Assembly (NCBI RefSeq): GCF_000237925.1
Contig: NW_017386006.1
Coordinates: 1,860,001-1,924,000, forward strand
DNA: 64,000 nt
Direction: 5' to 3'
Source of the DNA: Schistosoma mansoni
Taxonomy: Eukaryota; Platyhelminthes; Trematoda; Strigeidida; Schistosomatidae
In this document: piece after piece, positions 51,625 through 63,044 of the stretch
How positions within the stretch are numbered: the first letter of the stretch is position 1
Layout of the letters: the number at the start of each line of letters is the position of its first letter
Translations under genes and position numbers: made by a program
The notes under the pieces: generated by a model
Told to the model about the DNA's origin: nothing
The model's input: the letters and a program-made list of their open reading frames with translations, nothing else
Database searches by the model: none

Positions 51625-52015
51625 ATTCTAGCGGGAAGCAGTGACCAGTGGAGTTCTACCAAGTCTGTTGTAGAGATATCAACTCACTGAAGACAATTGG
51701 TGAACGGTCGCTCAAAATCGTGGATTGGTTGAAGTTAGGTATTAAAACCGTTGGATGTCTGCTCAGTGGTCTATCGGTCAAGTGCGCTGGCGCGAGACTG
51801 GTAGGTCCTGGGTTCGAATCTCGCGAGTGCAGGATCGTGGATGCGCACTGCTGAGGAATTCCATAATAGGACGAAATGGCCGTCCAGTGCTTCTAGGTTT
51901 TCCATGGTGGTCTAGCTTCAATTGACTCATGATTTCAACTATGAGAATATTAAGAAACAAACAAAACTAAAAATATTTTAATACTAAGTCTATATTTATA
52001 AATAAATAAATAAAT
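51625..52015 (+). repeat. second tRNA-derived SINE family with hammerhead
   Basis: Leader (ATCAACTCACTGAAGACAAT), tRNA-like head with GCTCAGTGGT (51761) and perfect box B GGTTCGAATC (51811-51820), hammerhead 51845-51890, body TTCTAGGTTTTCCATGGTGG, and an AAATAAATAAATAAAT tail. Different in sequence from Sm-alpha but with the same head-ribozyme-tail plan. Confidence 0.8.
51845..51890 (+). ncRNA. hammerhead ribozyme in second SINE family
   Basis: Stem I GCACTG (51845-51850) pairs perfectly with CAGTGC (51885-51890). Core CTGAGGA (51851-51857) and GAAA (51873-51876) are intact; stem II TCC/GGA closes over ATAATA; GTC cleavage triplet at 51882-51884. Stem III is minimal as in Sm-alpha. The pair next to the core in stem II is A-C rather than G-C. 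Confidence 0.75.
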
Positions 52016-52185
52016 AATTCATAGAACTAAATTCAAATTAGAATTTTTTTTAAACAAAATTGTTTCATAAAACTTAAACAAGTAATTAATCAATACATAA
52101 TCATAAATTTATCAATATTTAATTTAATATATATTAAAAGAATTGTATACATACTACTTTTAAATTAATTAGTCTCTTTGATAAA

Positions 52186-52695
52186 TTTCGATAGTTTAAT
52201 AATAAGAAGACGAAGATTATCAGAAGAGCTTTGTAATGATATATTAGCGCAATACATTTCAAACAATCTGATCACACGTTTACTTGTTAAGAACATTTAT
52301 AATATAAAAATAAAAGGTCAACTAGATTAGAAATGGGGGGTAAGAGTAGACAAGGATAACAATAATAAAAATAATATGAAAACAATTTGATACCTAATTA
52401 CTTTGGATAATAAGCTAATATTACTAAGTTAGGTTTAAGGTGAGAACAAACTGTTTTTGAATACATAAAGGGGGGTTTGAATTTTCGTATGGCTAAGGCG
52501 TCAATAAACCTTAGTAATACACCTTTTTTAAACTTTTATGTAACGCCACAAATGCTGGGTAAACAATTTATTTTTATATATAAATGTTCTTAACAAATAT
52601 ATATGTGTGATCAGACTGTTCGAAATGTATTACGCTAATATATCATCACATAGTTTTTCTGATAATCTTCGTCTTCTCTTACAATACTATTGAAA
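52186..52695. repeat. foldback element with ~130-bp inverted arms
   Basis: Left arm 52186-52315 (GAAGACGAAGATTATCAGAA, GATATATTAGCGCAATACAT, CTGATCACAC) and right arm 52567-52695 are reverse complements with about 85-90% identity by eye. The 250-bp middle is AT-rich without coding. Could be a MITE-like DNA transposon or an inverted duplication. Confidence 0.75.
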
Positions 52696-52866
52696 TACTA
52701 CTTTTCATTATAGACAATTTATATTTGTATTGTAAAACAAATAAAATATAAATTTTAAATAATAATTGATTTTTTTTAAATTTTTTTTTGAATAATTATT
52801 TCTTTTAGATCAATAATTTTTTTCATTTATAATCTAATTTATTTTTTTAAAACATGAACTAAGCAT

Positions 52867-53100
52867 ATGAAAATCGATAGACGATAATAATAATAATAAT
52901 AACAATATGTAACATTTAAATTTGAATTTAAATTTTAAAAAAAAAGAAAAAAAATTATTTTTTAATTTTTTTTTAAAATTTGGATGAAAATCGATAGAGA
53001 ATAATAATAATAATAATATATAATATTTAAATTTTACCATAGAATTTAAATTTTGAATTTAAATTTCAAAAAAAAAGAAAAAAAAATTTATTATTTTTTT
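52867..53100. repeat. 117-bp tandem duplication, AT-rich, downstream of GPCR
   Basis: ATGAAAATCGATAGACGATA at 52867 repeats as ATGAAAATCGATAGAGAATA at 52984, each followed by an ATA/TAA run and an A/T homopolymer block. It lies just past the GPCR stop on its transcript side, so it is probably 3' UTR or flank. The open frame 52834-53040 is an artefact of this repeat. Confidence 0.75.
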
Positions 53101-53108
53101 TTGTTTAA

Positions 53109-54230
53109 TTAAGGATTAGTTATTGAAGTATTTTGTTTTATTGATTTTTGATTATAATGACAATGAATTAATTGTTTTAATATATAATTAAATTTTTTAA
53201 TACGATAATAATATATAAATATATTAAATGATGATTGAAGAAATATTAAATTCCATGACATATTACTTGTTATTACTAATAAACGAACATATTCTGAACT
53301 AACACTTTGAAAATTAACAGTTAATGAAATTAAATAAACAATACTATTAGGTAATGAAAATAAAAATGCTATAATTTGAAGAATAAACATAGTAATTATA
53401 AGTGAAATATTTACTTCTGATGAAGATGTCGATATTGATGTTGAGGATGTCGATGATGTTGATGTTGTCGATGGACGATTTACTTGTTGAAGTTTACGTG
53501 CCCATTTAATTACTTTTATTGAAAAAAATAAATCAAATAATGTAACAAGTGATAATTGTATTGGACATGTATTTGAAAATAAAGCTTGATGAATTAAAAG
53601 ATAATTTGAACTATCTAAAAACCAACATATAGATAATTGTCGTACTTGTGTTATATCAGCTAAGATTGTAAGTGGCAGTACTATTACCACTGTTAAAATA
53701 AAGATAATAAGTATTAATAACCAATTAAAATATTTAGAAAATTTATTATAAATTAATGGTTTATAGATTAAAACAAAACGATCAATTGCCAAAAGGATAA
53801 ATACATTACCTCGAAGAGTACAAAAAAATGCTTGAAAAAATGTGAACACTTTACAACCCATACTTGTTTTTGTTGACATGAAATAATAGATAGTTCCTGA
53901 TGATACATAAGGTAAACCAAATGTTGGAAATAATCGAAACCAACCAACAAAAATTACAATTCCAATATCTGCTATAGCAAGTATTCCTAAAAATATAAAT
54001 TGTTTATTATATTGAATCATTGAATTAAGGAAGATTATAGCAACAATACAATTACCAATGATATCAAATGTACCAATAAATGGGAATATATAACCCATTA
54101 ATACACCAAATGCTGTTGATACTATACATAATGTATGACTAGCATTTGGATATCCTTCATTTAATAGAATACAATCAATTAATGTATCCCAAGGTGATGT
54201 GAATTCTGTCCAGTTAGCATATAGATCCAT
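53109..54230 (-). CDS. rhodopsin-like GPCR, single exon
   Basis: 373-residue seven-helix receptor; ATG at 54228-54230, TAA at 53109-53111, no intron. Seen: N-glycosylation sites N6 and N29; TM1 with GN (60); TM2 LAIAD (84-88); C126 before TM3 and C202 in the second extracellular loop for the usual disulphide; DRF (150-152) in place of DRY; TM4 with W170; a Ser/Thr-rich third intracellular loop (253-273); TM6 with FSLP (291-294) instead of CWxP; TM7 with NIFIY (336-340) where NPxxY is expected; basic helix 8. The divergent TM6/TM7 motifs recall flatworm-specific orphan rhodopsin-like receptors, possibly peptide receptors (inference; ligand unknown). Confidence 0.88.
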   Translation of the reverse strand: MDLYANWTEFTSPWDTLIDCILLNEGYPNASHTLCIVSTAFGVLMGYIFPFIGTFDIIGNCIVAIIFLNSMIQYNKQFIFLGILAIADIGIVIFVGWFRLFPTFGLPYVSSGTIYYFMSTKTSMGCKVFTFFQAFFCTLRGNVFILLAIDRFVLIYKPLIYNKFSKYFNWLLILIIFILTVVIVLPLTILADITQVRQLSICWFLDSSNYLLIHQALFSNTCPIQLSLVTLFDLFFSIKVIKWARKLQQVNRPSTTSTSSTSSTSISTSSSEVNISLIITMFILQIIAFLFSLPNSIVYLISLTVNFQSVSSEYVRLLVITSNMSWNLIFLQSSFNIFIYYYRIKKFNYILKQLIHCHYNQKSIKQNTSITNP

Positions 54231-54915
54231 GTTAAAGAATTGTTTATAAAACTTTAGTGATTATTCTCTGTTTATAGTTTCTTTTTTCGGTTTATATATA
54301 TATATGTACAGTTTTTGCACTGATTTTATCAGTAACATAACAAATACAAGAGTCCTCTCTTTTTTTTTAGGGAAAGTTAAAAGTTATTAATGGTTATAGT
54401 ATCCAAGGTACATAGTATCAAAGTGAATTAGTTCACTGTAATAAAAAGCATTTACCAATAAACTTTCATATTATACCATTTCATTATATACTACTTATAT
54501 ATTCGATCAGATAATGAAAATTGAAATAATTTCAAAGAACAACCACATGAAAATAATAACTAATCACCATGGTTACAATCATCTTACTTTTTTAACCGCA
54601 TTCTTTACATGATATAAAATAGAAAATTTATCCATCATTACATTGTGTATAATCAATCTAAGTATACTCAACAACAACAGCAACAAATCTATTACAGACA
54701 ATGAAATATGATTTTTCATTGAACTAATGAGGACATTTAAATGTTCACAATAGTTGAATACTAACTAACTAATGTAATGTACAATCTGATAACTACATCG
54801 AACTTTTAACCGGTACACGAAATTAATAAGAAGGATAAATTATATGTAAGAATGTATTTTAAACATATAATTAGTAAAATTCACTTCTTTTGTGAATATG
54901 TATATAGGAGGAATT
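54231..54915. other. upstream flank of the GPCR
   Basis: AT-rich, no coding. A TATATATATATA stretch at 54293-54304 lies about 65 nt before the receptor ATG on the minus strand and might serve as a TATA-like element (weak). Confidence 0.25.
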
Positions 54916-55038
54916 CACTTAGTATTGTTTGTTTGAATCTTCTCATTGATGTTTAGGACTGCAACTGGTCAGTTTCTAACTGGCATATATGCAGTTCTAA
55001 GCATCAATGTGACGATTCAAACAAACAATACTAAGTGA
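54916..55038. repeat. inverted pair of Sm-alpha ends
   Basis: CACTTAGTATTGTTTGTTTG at 54916 is mirrored by CAAACAAACAATACTAAGTG ending at 55038; the arms continue inward over GAATCTTC...CATTGATG. A small foldback immediately upstream of the 55025 unit. Confidence 0.75.
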
Positions 55039-55262
55039 ATTTAAACTTCACCTCATTGCACAAGCAAGTGCCTATCAGGATTCAGTAGCAAAGTGGATAA
55101 CGCAATGGTGTTTGAAGCGAAGGGTGCTGGGTTCGAGTCCCAGAGTGAATATCAACTCTGAGATGCAGGTACATCCAGCTGACGAGTCCCAAATAGGACG
55201 AAGTGGTGGGCGTCCTGGATTCCACTGTTAGCCACTATCTATCTTTGCTTACAATACATAGG
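55025..55262 (+). repeat. Sm-alpha-type unit with damaged hammerhead
   Basis: tRNA-like head (GTGGATAACGCAATGG; box B GGTTCGAGTCC at 55130-55140), then ATCAACTCTGAGATGCAGG and the hammerhead, tail ending near 55262. Confidence 0.85.
55161..55232 (+). ncRNA. hammerhead ribozyme, core mutated
   Basis: CTGACGA at 55179-55185, stem II hairpin, but GAAG at 55200-55203 instead of GAAA, then GTC at 55212-55214 and CTGGAT pairing with ATCCAG. The changed last A of the GAAA box should impair folding or cleavage. Confidence 0.75.
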
Positions 55263-55496
55263 AGGAGGATAATTTTGTTTTATTTGAACAATTATTTATA
55301 AATTACTGACAATATGAATTTAGACGGTGTATTCTGGTTAAAAACTTCAATATTTTTATATATATACAGTCAGATTCTTTTTAAAACACGACTGGAAAAT
55401 ATATAAGAACTCTTGTCTAAATTAGAGCGAATAATTTCACAGTATTTGAGCGAATACAATCAGGAACAGCTTACTATTACAGAAAACAAACTAACT

Positions 55497-55775
55497 TCCA
55501 AATGAAGAGGAAATCAGGAAAATACGCAAATATATATTGTGTAAAACATCAAACTGCATCATGAAGCTAGTGCTAACTTGGAATCTTGGAGGGAAAAGAA
55601 AAAGAGGAAGGCCGAAGAACACATTACTTTGGGAATGGGAAGCAGATATGAAGAGGATAAATAACAACTGGAAGGAACTGGAAAGGATTTTCGAGGATAG
55701 AGTCAGATGAAGAATGCTGGTAGACGGCCTATGCTCCTCAATGAGGGGTAACAGGCATAAGTAAGTAAACAAGTA
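55497..55775 (+). mobile_element. RTE 3'-end fragment
   Basis: Same 3' segment as 50970-51284 ([20 protein letters not shown]-like, then CSSMRGNRHK-like), with a stop in the middle and a TAAG-type tail near 55760. Nonfunctional. Confidence 0.8.
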
Positions 55776-56639
55776 TAAAAGGACTGACTGCTGACTACCG
55801 ATATCCATATAGTCTTGAACGAGTGAAATTATATACCCTATTATTTGATACCAGCTACGGTTGTAAACCGTCTGAAAAATGAACTGAATAAACTGATATA
55901 TCCTCTTGTATAACTGATTGATCATTGAACGTTCACTTATGTTTTGTATGTAAAATCTTTCTTACGGTTGATCGAGTTCTGTCTATCAAGTTGAAATGTA
56001 GTCATTAGTCTACGAGACTCAGCATCGCATGAACAGTGTTAAGACCTAAGCTGGTGACACGATGGTAGTCACTACTCAGTGACTAATCCATTGTGCAATA
56101 CACTTCAGTTCTACAAAAGGTTGCTCACTGCCTCACTAGCTCAATGGTAATGACTGGGTCTGTGAAGCTGAGTGAAACGATATCGAATCAGTCAGGGAGT
56201 ATTAGTTACCTCACCTTGGTAATGAGCACTGAATAACATGAAACCTAGGTCACAGGATTTCCTGTTGACTACCTCCAAATACCATCTTACAAACAGACGG
56301 ATCTCCATCGATAGAGCAGACAAATTTCAATTCTTCTCAACTTCAATAGAAGATAAAGTTAACAAAATGGAAATGTACGGAAAAAATCAAAACCTGTAAT
56401 AAACAAACAAGTTCCCACTATATTATAGTAACAGTCTGGTGATTTATTTAACAAATAATACATTTAACTATCTAAACACCTGATTGTTAAATGTGAGATT
56501 GTGTTGCAAAATGAATTATGTTCATAGAGATCTAAGTGATATTTCTCTATAGGTTTCAGTTCTACCAACAATAAAATAATGTAATTCACTTACCGATCTA
56601 CTATTTAAATATGAAGTATCGATAACAAAAATCGTTTTC

Positions 56640-56990
56640 AATATGAGATTGTGGGGATTCGTCCTAGTATGAGATTCCACAACCCCATAATGAAAACTAT
56701 CATGTGCTCACTAGTGAATAGATTCCAGAGGAAATTTCAGGAGTTCTAATGAAAACACGTGGTCGAGATAGCTAATCCGTGTCGGCTGGAAGACAGTTAC
56801 TCACTGAAGACAATGTGAAGTCGCGGTTCAGTGGTCTAGAGGTTATTTCGATCTGGTGTGTGAGATCATGAATGAACATTTCTAAGAATCCCCATACTAG
56901 GACGAAACGGCCGTCAGTGCTTGCACGTTTTCAATGGTAGTCTAGTTTAGATCGACTCATAAATTCAACTATTAAAAAATGACTACAATC
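56640..56990. repeat. second SINE family, decayed copies
   Basis: 56641-56700 has antisense hammerhead remnants (GGGATTCGTCCTAGTATGAG). 56770-56990 is a sense copy (CTCACTGAAGACAATG, GGTTCAGTGGTCTAGAGG) whose core reads CTAAGAA and is dead, though GGACGAAACGGCCGTCAGTG remains. Confidence 0.65.
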
Positions 56991-58660
56991 ACCACAAATC
57001 CCCATTCTGATAATAAATATATACAAAATTTAAATGTAAATGTTTCCCGACGGTCAATAACCGGCACAAAACAACAAAGGAAGAGGAAGTGTCGTTCAAA
57101 TATATGATTATAAATAAAATTACAACACATGCTATAAATTGGTGAATGACCAAGCTAAATAACTGTTGAAATTAAATAACTCGAATAGAAGTATATAGTA
57201 AAGATAATGAAGTTATAAACAATAGAGACGAATTTTGTGACAGTTCCCAACCAATCAGAGAACAGCTTTGTAAGTAGATTAGATCATATGGAAGAAAACA
57301 ATAACATCACAAAGTATAAACAAACTACATAATTAATGAATCTACTGAAGTCTTCTGCAGGTTACTCTGTCTAACATTGAAAAACAACGAAATACATATA
57401 TTTCCATTCAGAAAAATATGGATTACTCGACTCCTCGAACAATTACAACAAACTAGATGGATTGTTAAGAGTCCTCACATTGTTCTTGGTAAGGATTAGG
57501 TATTTAGCTGTATTGGAGAGCAATAGATCGTTGAAAAAGTATGGAGTGACATAAATTTATTAATTGATCAAATGGCATATTGTTCACAATGTGAAAACTT
57601 GTGACTGTATAATGTAGATGAATCTCAGGATAAATGAATTGCCAATTCTCCTAATGTCTTCAGTGGATTCTTCAGTTTATTCTGGTTTGTAATGAATATT
57701 GTTTCTTGAATTTTTCATCCAACGAATACTAGTTCTCGTTAAAACTCATATTCATTTTAATTTGCGAACACTGTGTACATATTATTAGAACTGATATGAA
57801 CACGCGTGTTTAGGAAGAGTATAAAGTAACTTGTATTACAGTAATTGCAATTACTTTGTGTAATGATTCATTGTATTTCCATCAGCATAACAGATAGATA
57901 AAACCATTGATTGATAGATGAAGAGAATTCAGAGAGGAAGATTTTCCTTTCGACGAAATCATTTACTTAAGCTGTACATTCGTATGTATAGTTGTATGGT
58001 AAATATATGTCTATAGAAGGATAGAAAAGATTGCATTATAAAGTGATTCGAGACTCCGAATATCAAATGAGGTTGCGCGATAATCAGGGGATTAGAGAAA
58101 AATGGGTGGATGAAAACAATTTACAGGTTAGAATTATGAAAGATAATTGTCCGCTCGACAGATATGGAGAAAAATGACAAACATCATAATAACTGAATAA
58201 TCATCATGGAAAATTGTTAAAGGACAATAACAATTGATTGCGGTTTGGAATTACAAAACACTAATTGAAAACAAAAGAGCAGGACCAAAGCATACTACAG
58301 AAGGGAACTATGACCAAGGAAGGATGAGAGGTTGGACGTACGGTTCTTGCACCCCGAGTTCGAGCTTGAATTGGTGGATCATCAATGCCTCAATAGTGCG
58401 TAAGTTTTTGATTCGATTTCTTATCTATCCAGTCCCTTTGATTGTATAGATTATTTTGAAGGAAGATTCTTTCAGAGTGACGTGTCCAGAATTGATGAGG
58501 TGCTGCTGTATATAACCGGTGACTGTTTTGCAATTTCCTTCTAGATGTCACTCTGAGTAGTGTTTTGAGATGCGTTTGAAAAGTGATCGCTTTGTTAGGA
58601 CTCTTCGGATGGATGGACCTTCATAAAAGAGCTTATGATCACTTCCAGACTCGAAACCCA
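56991..58660. other. no recognised gene
   Basis: AT-rich; apart from repeat B nothing is identified. The open frame 58234-58449 lacks any recognisable domain. Confidence 0.4.
57905..58045 (+). repeat. dispersed repeat B, copy 1
   Basis: GGAAGATTTTCCTTTCGACG, CTGTACATTCGTATGTATAG and AAAAGATTGCAT share order with 61545-61675. Direct repeat of about 135 bp; nature unknown. Confidence 0.6.
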
Positions 58661-58720
58661 GTTCCTATCGATGGTGCATCGAACTGACGAGTTTTAAATA
58701 CACATCGAATGCACATTCAA
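58660..58720 (+). repeat. old Sm-alpha-like fragment with hammerhead remnant
   Basis: CATCGAACTGACGAGTTTTA and ACACATCGAATGCAC follow the hammerhead order with stem II and GAAA damaged. Confidence 0.45.
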
Positions 58721-59139
58721 ATGACATATGTTTTCAATAAACCATTGTGTGCTTCTGGTGTTGTTGAATAAAGTGTTTAATTATGAATTTGATCCATTGA
58801 GTATGTAATGAACCAGCATATTTATACGTATATGCATCTGATGTCGTATGATGCTTCATAAAACTGATAAGAATTTGTACAAACTCATATAAGTTCCATG
58901 TGTTGATATTAACACCTCATTTCTATCCTACTTCTTTCTTACTATGAATCACAAGCAAATTTAAGTCAGATTACAGTACGTGATTCCTATAGTAATTCCT
59001 TAGTCTTGTTGAGGTATAGTTGACTGCTTATCAACATATGAATGATCGAAGATGATTTCAAATTAATACACAAACGTACCATTACAAATCATGTGGAATG
59101 TATTGACTTTTTGACAGGATAAATATTAACATACTCTTA

Positions 59140-59235
59140 GTATTGTTTGTTTCAATCTTCCCATTGATGTTTAGGACTGCAACTGGTCAGTCTCTTATTG
59201 GCACATGTGCATATGTGCATACTGCATACTTCTAT
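59140..59235 (-). repeat. Sm-alpha tail fragment
   Basis: TAGTATTGTTTGTTTCAATC, CCATTGATGTTTAGGACTGC and GGCACATGTGCATATGTGCA match the tail in antisense. Ends in a short inverted ATTGAAACAATCAT. Confidence 0.75.
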
Positions 59236-60999
59236 ATGATTGAAACAATCATATTTAAGAGATTTGGTTTATCTTAATGTACGTAGGTAATAGTTTTGAT
59301 GTACGCTGAAATTTCATTTATGAAGTAATTTCCTTCTGTATGTTTCGCAGATCATTCGGTAATATGGGTGAACTCCAAACAACTCCAAGACATTTGAAAG
59401 AAAATACTGGTCTGTTTAACTTAATAGATCAATGAAAATTAAGCATTATTTGAAATTCATATTATATCGAAACTGTTTCCTGTCTTGGTTATGTCTACTG
59501 AATGTTATATTGACTTGACCTTGGTACTGAAACCCCCAATCCGATGACGCGTAGTAAGAACACAAGGACCGCTGATAAGAATCTATTTGACCTCAGTAAC
59601 CGAGATTATAATCACTAGAAGGATAGGACACTGAATATGTGAATAAAAATGGTTATGTTCCGTCTCCCTTTATAACTTGAACAGTAATAATGCAGAGTAG
59701 AACAGGTGATGTTATGGTTAATAGTAATCATAATTAAGTTAAAAGATGTTATATAATGGTAATGGAGTTAATGCTGACTACATGATCACTTAACATGACA
59801 AGAAAGATAACCTAATAAATATTTGAACATCAATGAGCTTATGTAAGAGATAAATATCAGAAAAGACAAAGAAGAGGGTTAACAAAGTTAATAAAGGTTG
59901 CCAGTTTGATAATATGAATAAAAAGTGACATAACATTTAGTGCTGACAATACGATTATTAAACTGATAAACACTTTTGTATAGTACTTGTAAGATGATCA
60001 TAAATAGGATGATTGTATGTAACCTGATCATTAACAAAATGAATGCTACTAGCATAAATATTAAAAGTATGAGTATTTGTAATATCAGCAATAAGAGAAT
60101 GAAAATTTCAACCAATCAGGCTCCTGACAACACTTATGCAAAATGAACGCAACATCGGAAACAGTTCCCAACTGGTATTCAATAGTATGATCATTAACAT
60201 TAGGAAACATTGACTTATGACAATAAATGAGACATTTTTTGATATACCATTAAATGAATTTGCTAGTCGACACAGAAAACAAAAAAAGGATTTCTGAACT
60301 ACAATTCACGTTTTCGATAAAATATCATCAGATTCAACAACACATTAGAGACGGTAACACCAAAATTAAAAATTGAATTATTTACACAGATATAACTGTT
60401 GGTGAATCCATCAAGTCAAATTCTTCTATGGAGAAACATTGACAGATGTTCTAGAAATTCACTCACTTGTCTTTATCAATCCGTTGTATCTTGGTTGAAC
60501 ATAGGTGGAGTTGCAACGGCCAACAGTTCTAACACAGCTCTTCTTGTACGAACAAAACACTAACCATATTAGGGAGTAATTTGAATGACAGAATTGATCG
60601 AATTACAAATCAACAGCTCTTATCAACTTTCGAATTAACTATCAATTTTCTGGTATATTCTGACTCAATAACCCAATAGCAATTTCCACCGTAAAATGAC
60701 AAATCAAATATAACCACACCTGTTACATTCTCATAACACTAGTGCTGATATTTTCTCTGTGTAATTACGCTCCTCTTTTATCGATTAATCTGTTTACATA
60801 TTACAACGATAGTTACCCAACTCAACATCATACCAATTCATACCGGTTAACATACACTCAAATGTCTTTGTGATTTTTGTTCCCTACATCAACTTCTACA
60901 TTATAAATTAAAATCTTGAACTGTGTTCTCAAATTTTAACCGAAAGAAGAATGAGACAGCAAGATAACGATTCAAATCGATAGTGTACAATGAGTATAG
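59236..60999. other. no recognised gene
   Basis: AT-rich non-coding sequence; low-complexity open frame 59888-60115 on the minus strand is a product of AT bias. Confidence 0.4.
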
Positions 61000-61395
61000 A
61001 TGGTGAAAGGCTAAAGACTAATGATATGGCTCTGTTGTTGTGACTGGGTACTGGGTTTGAGTCCCGGAATGAACATCAACTGTGAGATGCAGGTACACCC
61101 AGCTGACAAGTCCCAAATAAGATGAAACGCGCGTCAAACTGGATTCCACTGCTAGCTACTACCCATTTTTACTTATAATGCTTGTGAATTAAGGCTATGT
61201 CGAGGCAATACGCACAGTACGCACATATGGCCAATAAGAGTCTGATCAATTTCAGTCCTAAACATCAATGGGAAGATTAAACCAAACAATGTCAAGTGAA
61301 TTAAAATTCACCCCATTTCACAAGCAAGTGGCTATTAGGACTTAGTAGCTAAGTGGATAACGTGATGGCATTTGAAGCTAACGGTAGTGGGTTAA
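61000..61395 (+). repeat. Sm-alpha-type dimer fragment with dead hammerhead
   Basis: Part of one unit (box B-like GGGTTTGAGTCCC, hammerhead, tail to 61300) followed by the head of a second (CACAAGCAAGTGGCTATTAG, GTGGATAACGTGATGGC) to about 61395, so units were in tandem. The hammerhead reads CTGACAA at 61103-61109: the essential G8 is A, and stem II is mismatched. Confidence 0.8.
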
Positions 61396-61544
61396 ATAAA
61401 ATTATTGTTTACTTGAAATAAAGATACATGATCAAGAAATCTAGATTTCACACTTTTGATCATGCGATTCTTATGTTTTGTTAATTTTCTCGTTCTACAG
61501 TTATTTATTGAATCAAAGTAACCCATTGTGTCGTTGAATAAGGA

Positions 61545-61675
61545 AACAGAGTATTCCGAGAAGAGAAACTTTCCTTTTCGATGAAATTATTTATCTAAAC
61601 TGTACATTCATACTTATAGTTGTTCGCAAATGTATAAGTCTATAGGAAGATGGAAAAGATTGCATCGTAAAGTGA
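61545..61675 (+). repeat. dispersed repeat B, copy 2
   Basis: Matches 57905-58045 (ACTTTCCTTTTCGATG, CTGTACATTCATACTTATAG, GAAAAGATTGCATCGTAAAG). Confidence 0.6.
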
Positions 61676-61979
61676 TTTATTTTTATTGAAAATCTTTTAG
61701 TCCAATTTCATCTAATAACTAATCAAAGTCTGACAGACATAAACCCCCTTCCTCTTAAAGACTTCTTGCTACTATTAATAACATTATTCAATTAAAAAAT
61801 GTCTCTGACATTAGTTGAATACAGGCATCAGTCCATGAGTATATATCATTTCACTAAATGGTTCATTCAAATACTGAATCATAATTAATACGCTTAACTT
61901 ATTTCATTGAGTTGTTTATTAACAGTTGTTTACGCTAGATACTTCAGATCTGTTGGCCAGATACCATCAGTAACATTCT

Positions 61980-62291
61980 ACTGTGGGAGAGAACAAACCA
62001 GATTCCATCCGGTGGAGGAAGAAAACAGGAAAAAGCACTGGAAGTGGATAGGACATGCATTGAGGAAATCACCCAGCTGCTTCAAAAGCCAAGCCCTCAC
62101 ATGGAATCCTTAGTGCCAAAGGAGAAGAGGAAGACCAAAGAACACATTACGCCGAAAAACAGAGACAGACATGAGAAGAATGAACAACAATTGGATAGAA
62201 CTAGAAAAGAAGGCCCAGGACAGAGTGTGTTGGAGAAAACTGGTCGGCGGTCTATGCTCCATTAGGATTAACAGGCATAAGTAAGTAAGTA
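61980..62291 (+). mobile_element. RTE 3'-end fragment
   Basis: Third copy of the RTE 3' end: starts at the WERTNQ-like position, carries [18 protein letters not shown], has stops and shifts, and ends with GCATAAGTAAGTAAGTAA. Nonfunctional. Confidence 0.82.
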
Positions 62292-62897
62292 ATTTCATTG
62301 AAGTTTAATGGTTTCAAGTAACTTTAGTCATGTGACAGTATGATCTCTGATATTGGTTGTTTCCATCTAGTTTTCTGTGTATTTTATTGTTTGTTTTTTT
62401 TTCGTTGATAGATCATTTATTGAGAAAACAATTTCACTTGTTTCATCATTATGTCATAAATATTAATTGTCATTACATAACTTGTAAGTACTTCATTGTT
62501 ATTATTATTGTTTATCAGTGAACATTCCACTACAAATTTATAATGTACAATGATTGACAATACTACATTCATTACTTCTATACTATTGCATAACAAGTTC
62601 TCGTAGAGTTTAGTGAATTTCTTTTCAGATTTCAACCATCCATTTAAGAGCAATCTCATTGGTTAAACCGTTTATATGAGTAAACAATCACAACCAATCA
62701 AATAAGTCAAATTCTAAGGGGCAGAAAAATTCAACATTTTGACACACATCTCATTGTTCATCCCTCTTATAAAATATAACAAAAGTTGATCTGATATCAA
62801 CCCTATAAACAGTTTTAACCAATGGATGAAGACATTTGTATATCGTGTGCTCTTCTTTAACCATTGAAATCCTTTCTTTCTGTGTAGCTATTTAGGT

Positions 62898-63043
62898 TTG
62901 TAAGCAAAGATGAATAGAGTACCATGCTTGTGAATTTAGGCTATATCGAGGCAATACGCACAGTATGCACATATGCCATTTAGAGACTGACCAGTTGCAG
63001 TCCTAAAAACATCAATGGGAAGATCCAAATAAACAATAGTAAG
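62898..63043 (+). repeat. Sm-alpha tail fragment, head-to-head with next unit
   Basis: GTAAGCAAAGATGAATAG through CAATACGCACAGTATGCACA to CCAAATAAACAATAGTAAG is the unit's tail in sense orientation. It faces the inverted unit at 63045, forming a palindrome with arms of about 145 bp. Confidence 0.8.
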
Positions 63044-63044
63044 T

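Noticed and set aside
52834-53040. Open frame with Leu/Ile and Lys/Phe runs
   Set aside because: Product of the AT-rich tandem duplication.
56125-56205. Possible tRNA-like sequence (CTAGCTCAATGGTAATGACT)
   Set aside because: Box B is poor and no partner copy or cloverleaf is evident.
59888-60115. Hydrophobic minus-strand open frame resembling a membrane peptide
   Set aside because: Simple Leu/Ile composition from AT-rich DNA; no start context or homology.
62417-62659. 80-codon minus open frame
   Set aside because: AT-rich, Asn run, no recognisable feature.
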